Assembly (NCBI GenBank): GCA_016199025.1
Contig: JACQHM010000037.1
Location: forward strand, 1 to 5,792
Length of the DNA: 5,792 bases
Direction: 5' to 3'
From: Candidatus Methylomirabilota bacterium
GTDB lineage: Bacteria; Methylomirabilota; Methylomirabilia; Methylomirabilales; JACQHM01
Made by a program: the position numbers and the translations under genes. The notes beneath the pieces are model-generated. The model was not told the DNA's origin, did not search any database, and was given only the letters and a program-made list of their open reading frames with translations. Of this stretch, positions 4,876 to 5,792 are shown piece after piece (within the stretch, counting starts at the first letter, position 1; each line of letters opens with the position of its first letter).

Positions 4876-5751
4876 TTGAACAGAAAAACCTGGGCCGCTT
4901 TGATCCTCGCGGGGGGGCTCTTGATATTCGCGCGGCATGCGTCTTGGGCGGCCGATCCCCCGGTTGCGGTGAGCCCTGAGGTGACGCAAGGGTTGATCAG
5001 GGGGAAGGGAGACACCCTTTTGAGCCTCTACTTGAAGGGGGGGCCCGTCATGCACGTCATCACCCTCTGTTCCATCCTCGCCCTGGCCGTCGTCCTCGAA
5101 CGCCTCATCTCCTTGCGAAAAGGAAGGATCATCTCCCCCACATTCCTGGAGGAGATCAGGAGGCACTGGTACCGCCGTGAGGTCCAGGAGGCTATGGCCG
5201 TCTGCAAGGAGCATAACATCGCCCTCTCCAGGATCCTCCGGGCGGGGCTGCTCCGGTTCGACCTGGGGCTTGAGGAGATCGAGCGGGCCATCGAGGACGC
5301 GGGGCGGAGAGAGGCGACGCTCCTGAACAAGAACTTGGGCCTTTTGAACTTCCTCTCCCAGATGGCCCCTTTGCTGGGGCTCTTCGGGACGGTCCTGGGG
5401 ATGACCCAGTCCTTCGACGCCATCGCCCGATATGGCCGGGAGGGGAACATCGAGTTGGTGGCCTCCGGGATCGCAGTGGCCCTCCTCACCACCGTCTGGG
5501 GCCTCATGGTCGGGATCCCGGCTCTGGGGGCCTATTACTATCTCCGCCGGAAGATCGAGCTTCGGGTCTTCGAGATGGAGGAGGTCGTTGTCAGGCTCCT
5601 CGAAGATCTTTCCTCCCAGAGGGAAGGGAGACCGGTGGTCAAAGAAGTGCCCAAAGAGGAGCGGGAGGAGATCCGCGAGCCCATCCCGGTTGAGGAGCCT
5701 CATAAGGAGCGGGTCTTCGGCGGGGTCAGGAGCTACGAGAGGCCCCTCTAA
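4876..5751 (+). CDS. exbB: ExbB/TolQ/MotA-family proton-channel protein with N-terminal signal peptide
   Basis: A 291-residue protein from TTG 4876 (300 if the GTG at 4849 is used). ExbB-type proteins form the inner-membrane channel that, with ExbD, uses proton flow to energise TonB. The N-terminus is a signal peptide with a likely cut after ASWA (22-25), an extension also known in some ExbB proteins. TM1 is about 57-77, a cytoplasmic helical region 80-150, TM2 about 155-176 with the family motif MAPLLGLFGTVLGM, and TM3 about 194-221 with GIAVALLTTVWGLMVGIPAL. Thr172 and Thr206 align with the pore-lining Thr148 and Thr181 of E. coli ExbB. The position of E. coli Glu176 is Val201 here. The C-terminal 45 or so residues are a charged Glu/Lys/Pro tail. 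The family call is firm; ExbB rather than TolQ or an Agl-like motor rests on the TonB-like gene in the same operon. Confidence 0.88.
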   Translation: MNRKTWAALILAGGLLIFARHASWAADPPVAVSPEVTQGLIRGKGDTLLSLYLKGGPVMHVITLCSILALAVVLERLISLRKGRIISPTFLEEIRRHWYRREVQEAMAVCKEHNIALSRILRAGLLRFDLGLEEIERAIEDAGRREATLLNKNLGLLNFLSQMAPLLGLFGTVLGMTQSFDAIARYGREGNIELVASGIAVALLTTVWGLMVGIPALGAYYYLRRKIELRVFEMEEVVVRLLEDLSSQREGRPVVKEVPKEEREEIREPIPVEEPHKERVFGGVRSYERPL

Positions 5752-5753
5752 CC

Positions 5754-5787
5754 CAGCCGTCAGCCATCAGCCGTCAGCGGTCAGCCC
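5754..5787 (+). repeat. Degenerate heptamer tandem array after exbB
   Basis: The units CAGCCGT, CAGCCAT, CAGCCGT, CAGCGGT and CAGCCC begin two bases after the exbB stop and end in AAAA at the window edge. This is the same family and orientation as the array at 4815-4841, so exbB is bracketed by two direct copies. The array may continue beyond the window. Confidence 0.85.
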
Positions 5788-5792
5788 AAAAC

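Noticed and set aside
4822..5703. Open frame of 293 codons on the - strand opposite exbB
   Set aside because: The + strand encodes a textbook ExbB with three TM motifs. The antisense product is Asp/Pro/His-rich without recognisable domains.

Overview
The window comes from a GC-rich diderm (Gram-negative-type) bacterium. It holds TonB- and ExbB-family proteins, a lipoprotein signal and several Sec signal peptides, which together need an energised inner membrane, a periplasm and an outer membrane. The lineage cannot be fixed from the sequence. The codon usage, GC-ending codons and heptameric TCAGCCA intergenic repeats would fit a deltaproteobacterial, Nitrospirota- or NC10-like genome, but that is only a guess.

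All five genes lie on the + strand and read as one operon. (1) 1-549: the 3' part of a TonB-like gene, cut by the window edge. (2) 579-1826: an exported protein made almost entirely of about sixteen 24-residue repeats, each a YY-x-x-G-x-L-V-R-x-E strand pair followed by a DxNxDGxxD-type loop. (3) 1843-3468: a lipoprotein with a Gly-X linker, a glycine zipper, a coiled coil, three near-identical GGTGIIVVEDHRAEE modules, a second coiled coil and nine more of the same 24-residue repeats. (4) 3465-4805: an exported von Willebrand factor A (VWA) protein with a complete MIDAS metal site, apparently inserted into an Ig-like domain, ending in a long coiled coil. (5) 4876-5751: an ExbB/TolQ/MotA-family proton-channel subunit with an extra N-terminal signal peptide. 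Junctions 1/2 and 3/4 contain ATGA overlaps, and the 2/3 gap is 10-16 bases. The only real gap (about 70 bases, before exbB) carries a heptamer repeat array, and a second array follows exbB to the window end.

Working model (inference): ExbB, with an ExbD expected outside the window, powers the TonB-like protein. The energised partner acts on an envelope assembly built from the repeat lipoprotein, the exported repeat protein and the VWA protein instead of, or as well as, a classical TonB-dependent receptor. The GIIVVED cores of the three lipoprotein modules resemble TonB boxes and are candidate docking sites. I do not recognise this gene combination as a named system.

No RNA genes, CRISPR arrays, insertion sequences or convincing terminators are visible. 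No stretch longer than 300 bases lacks a gene.
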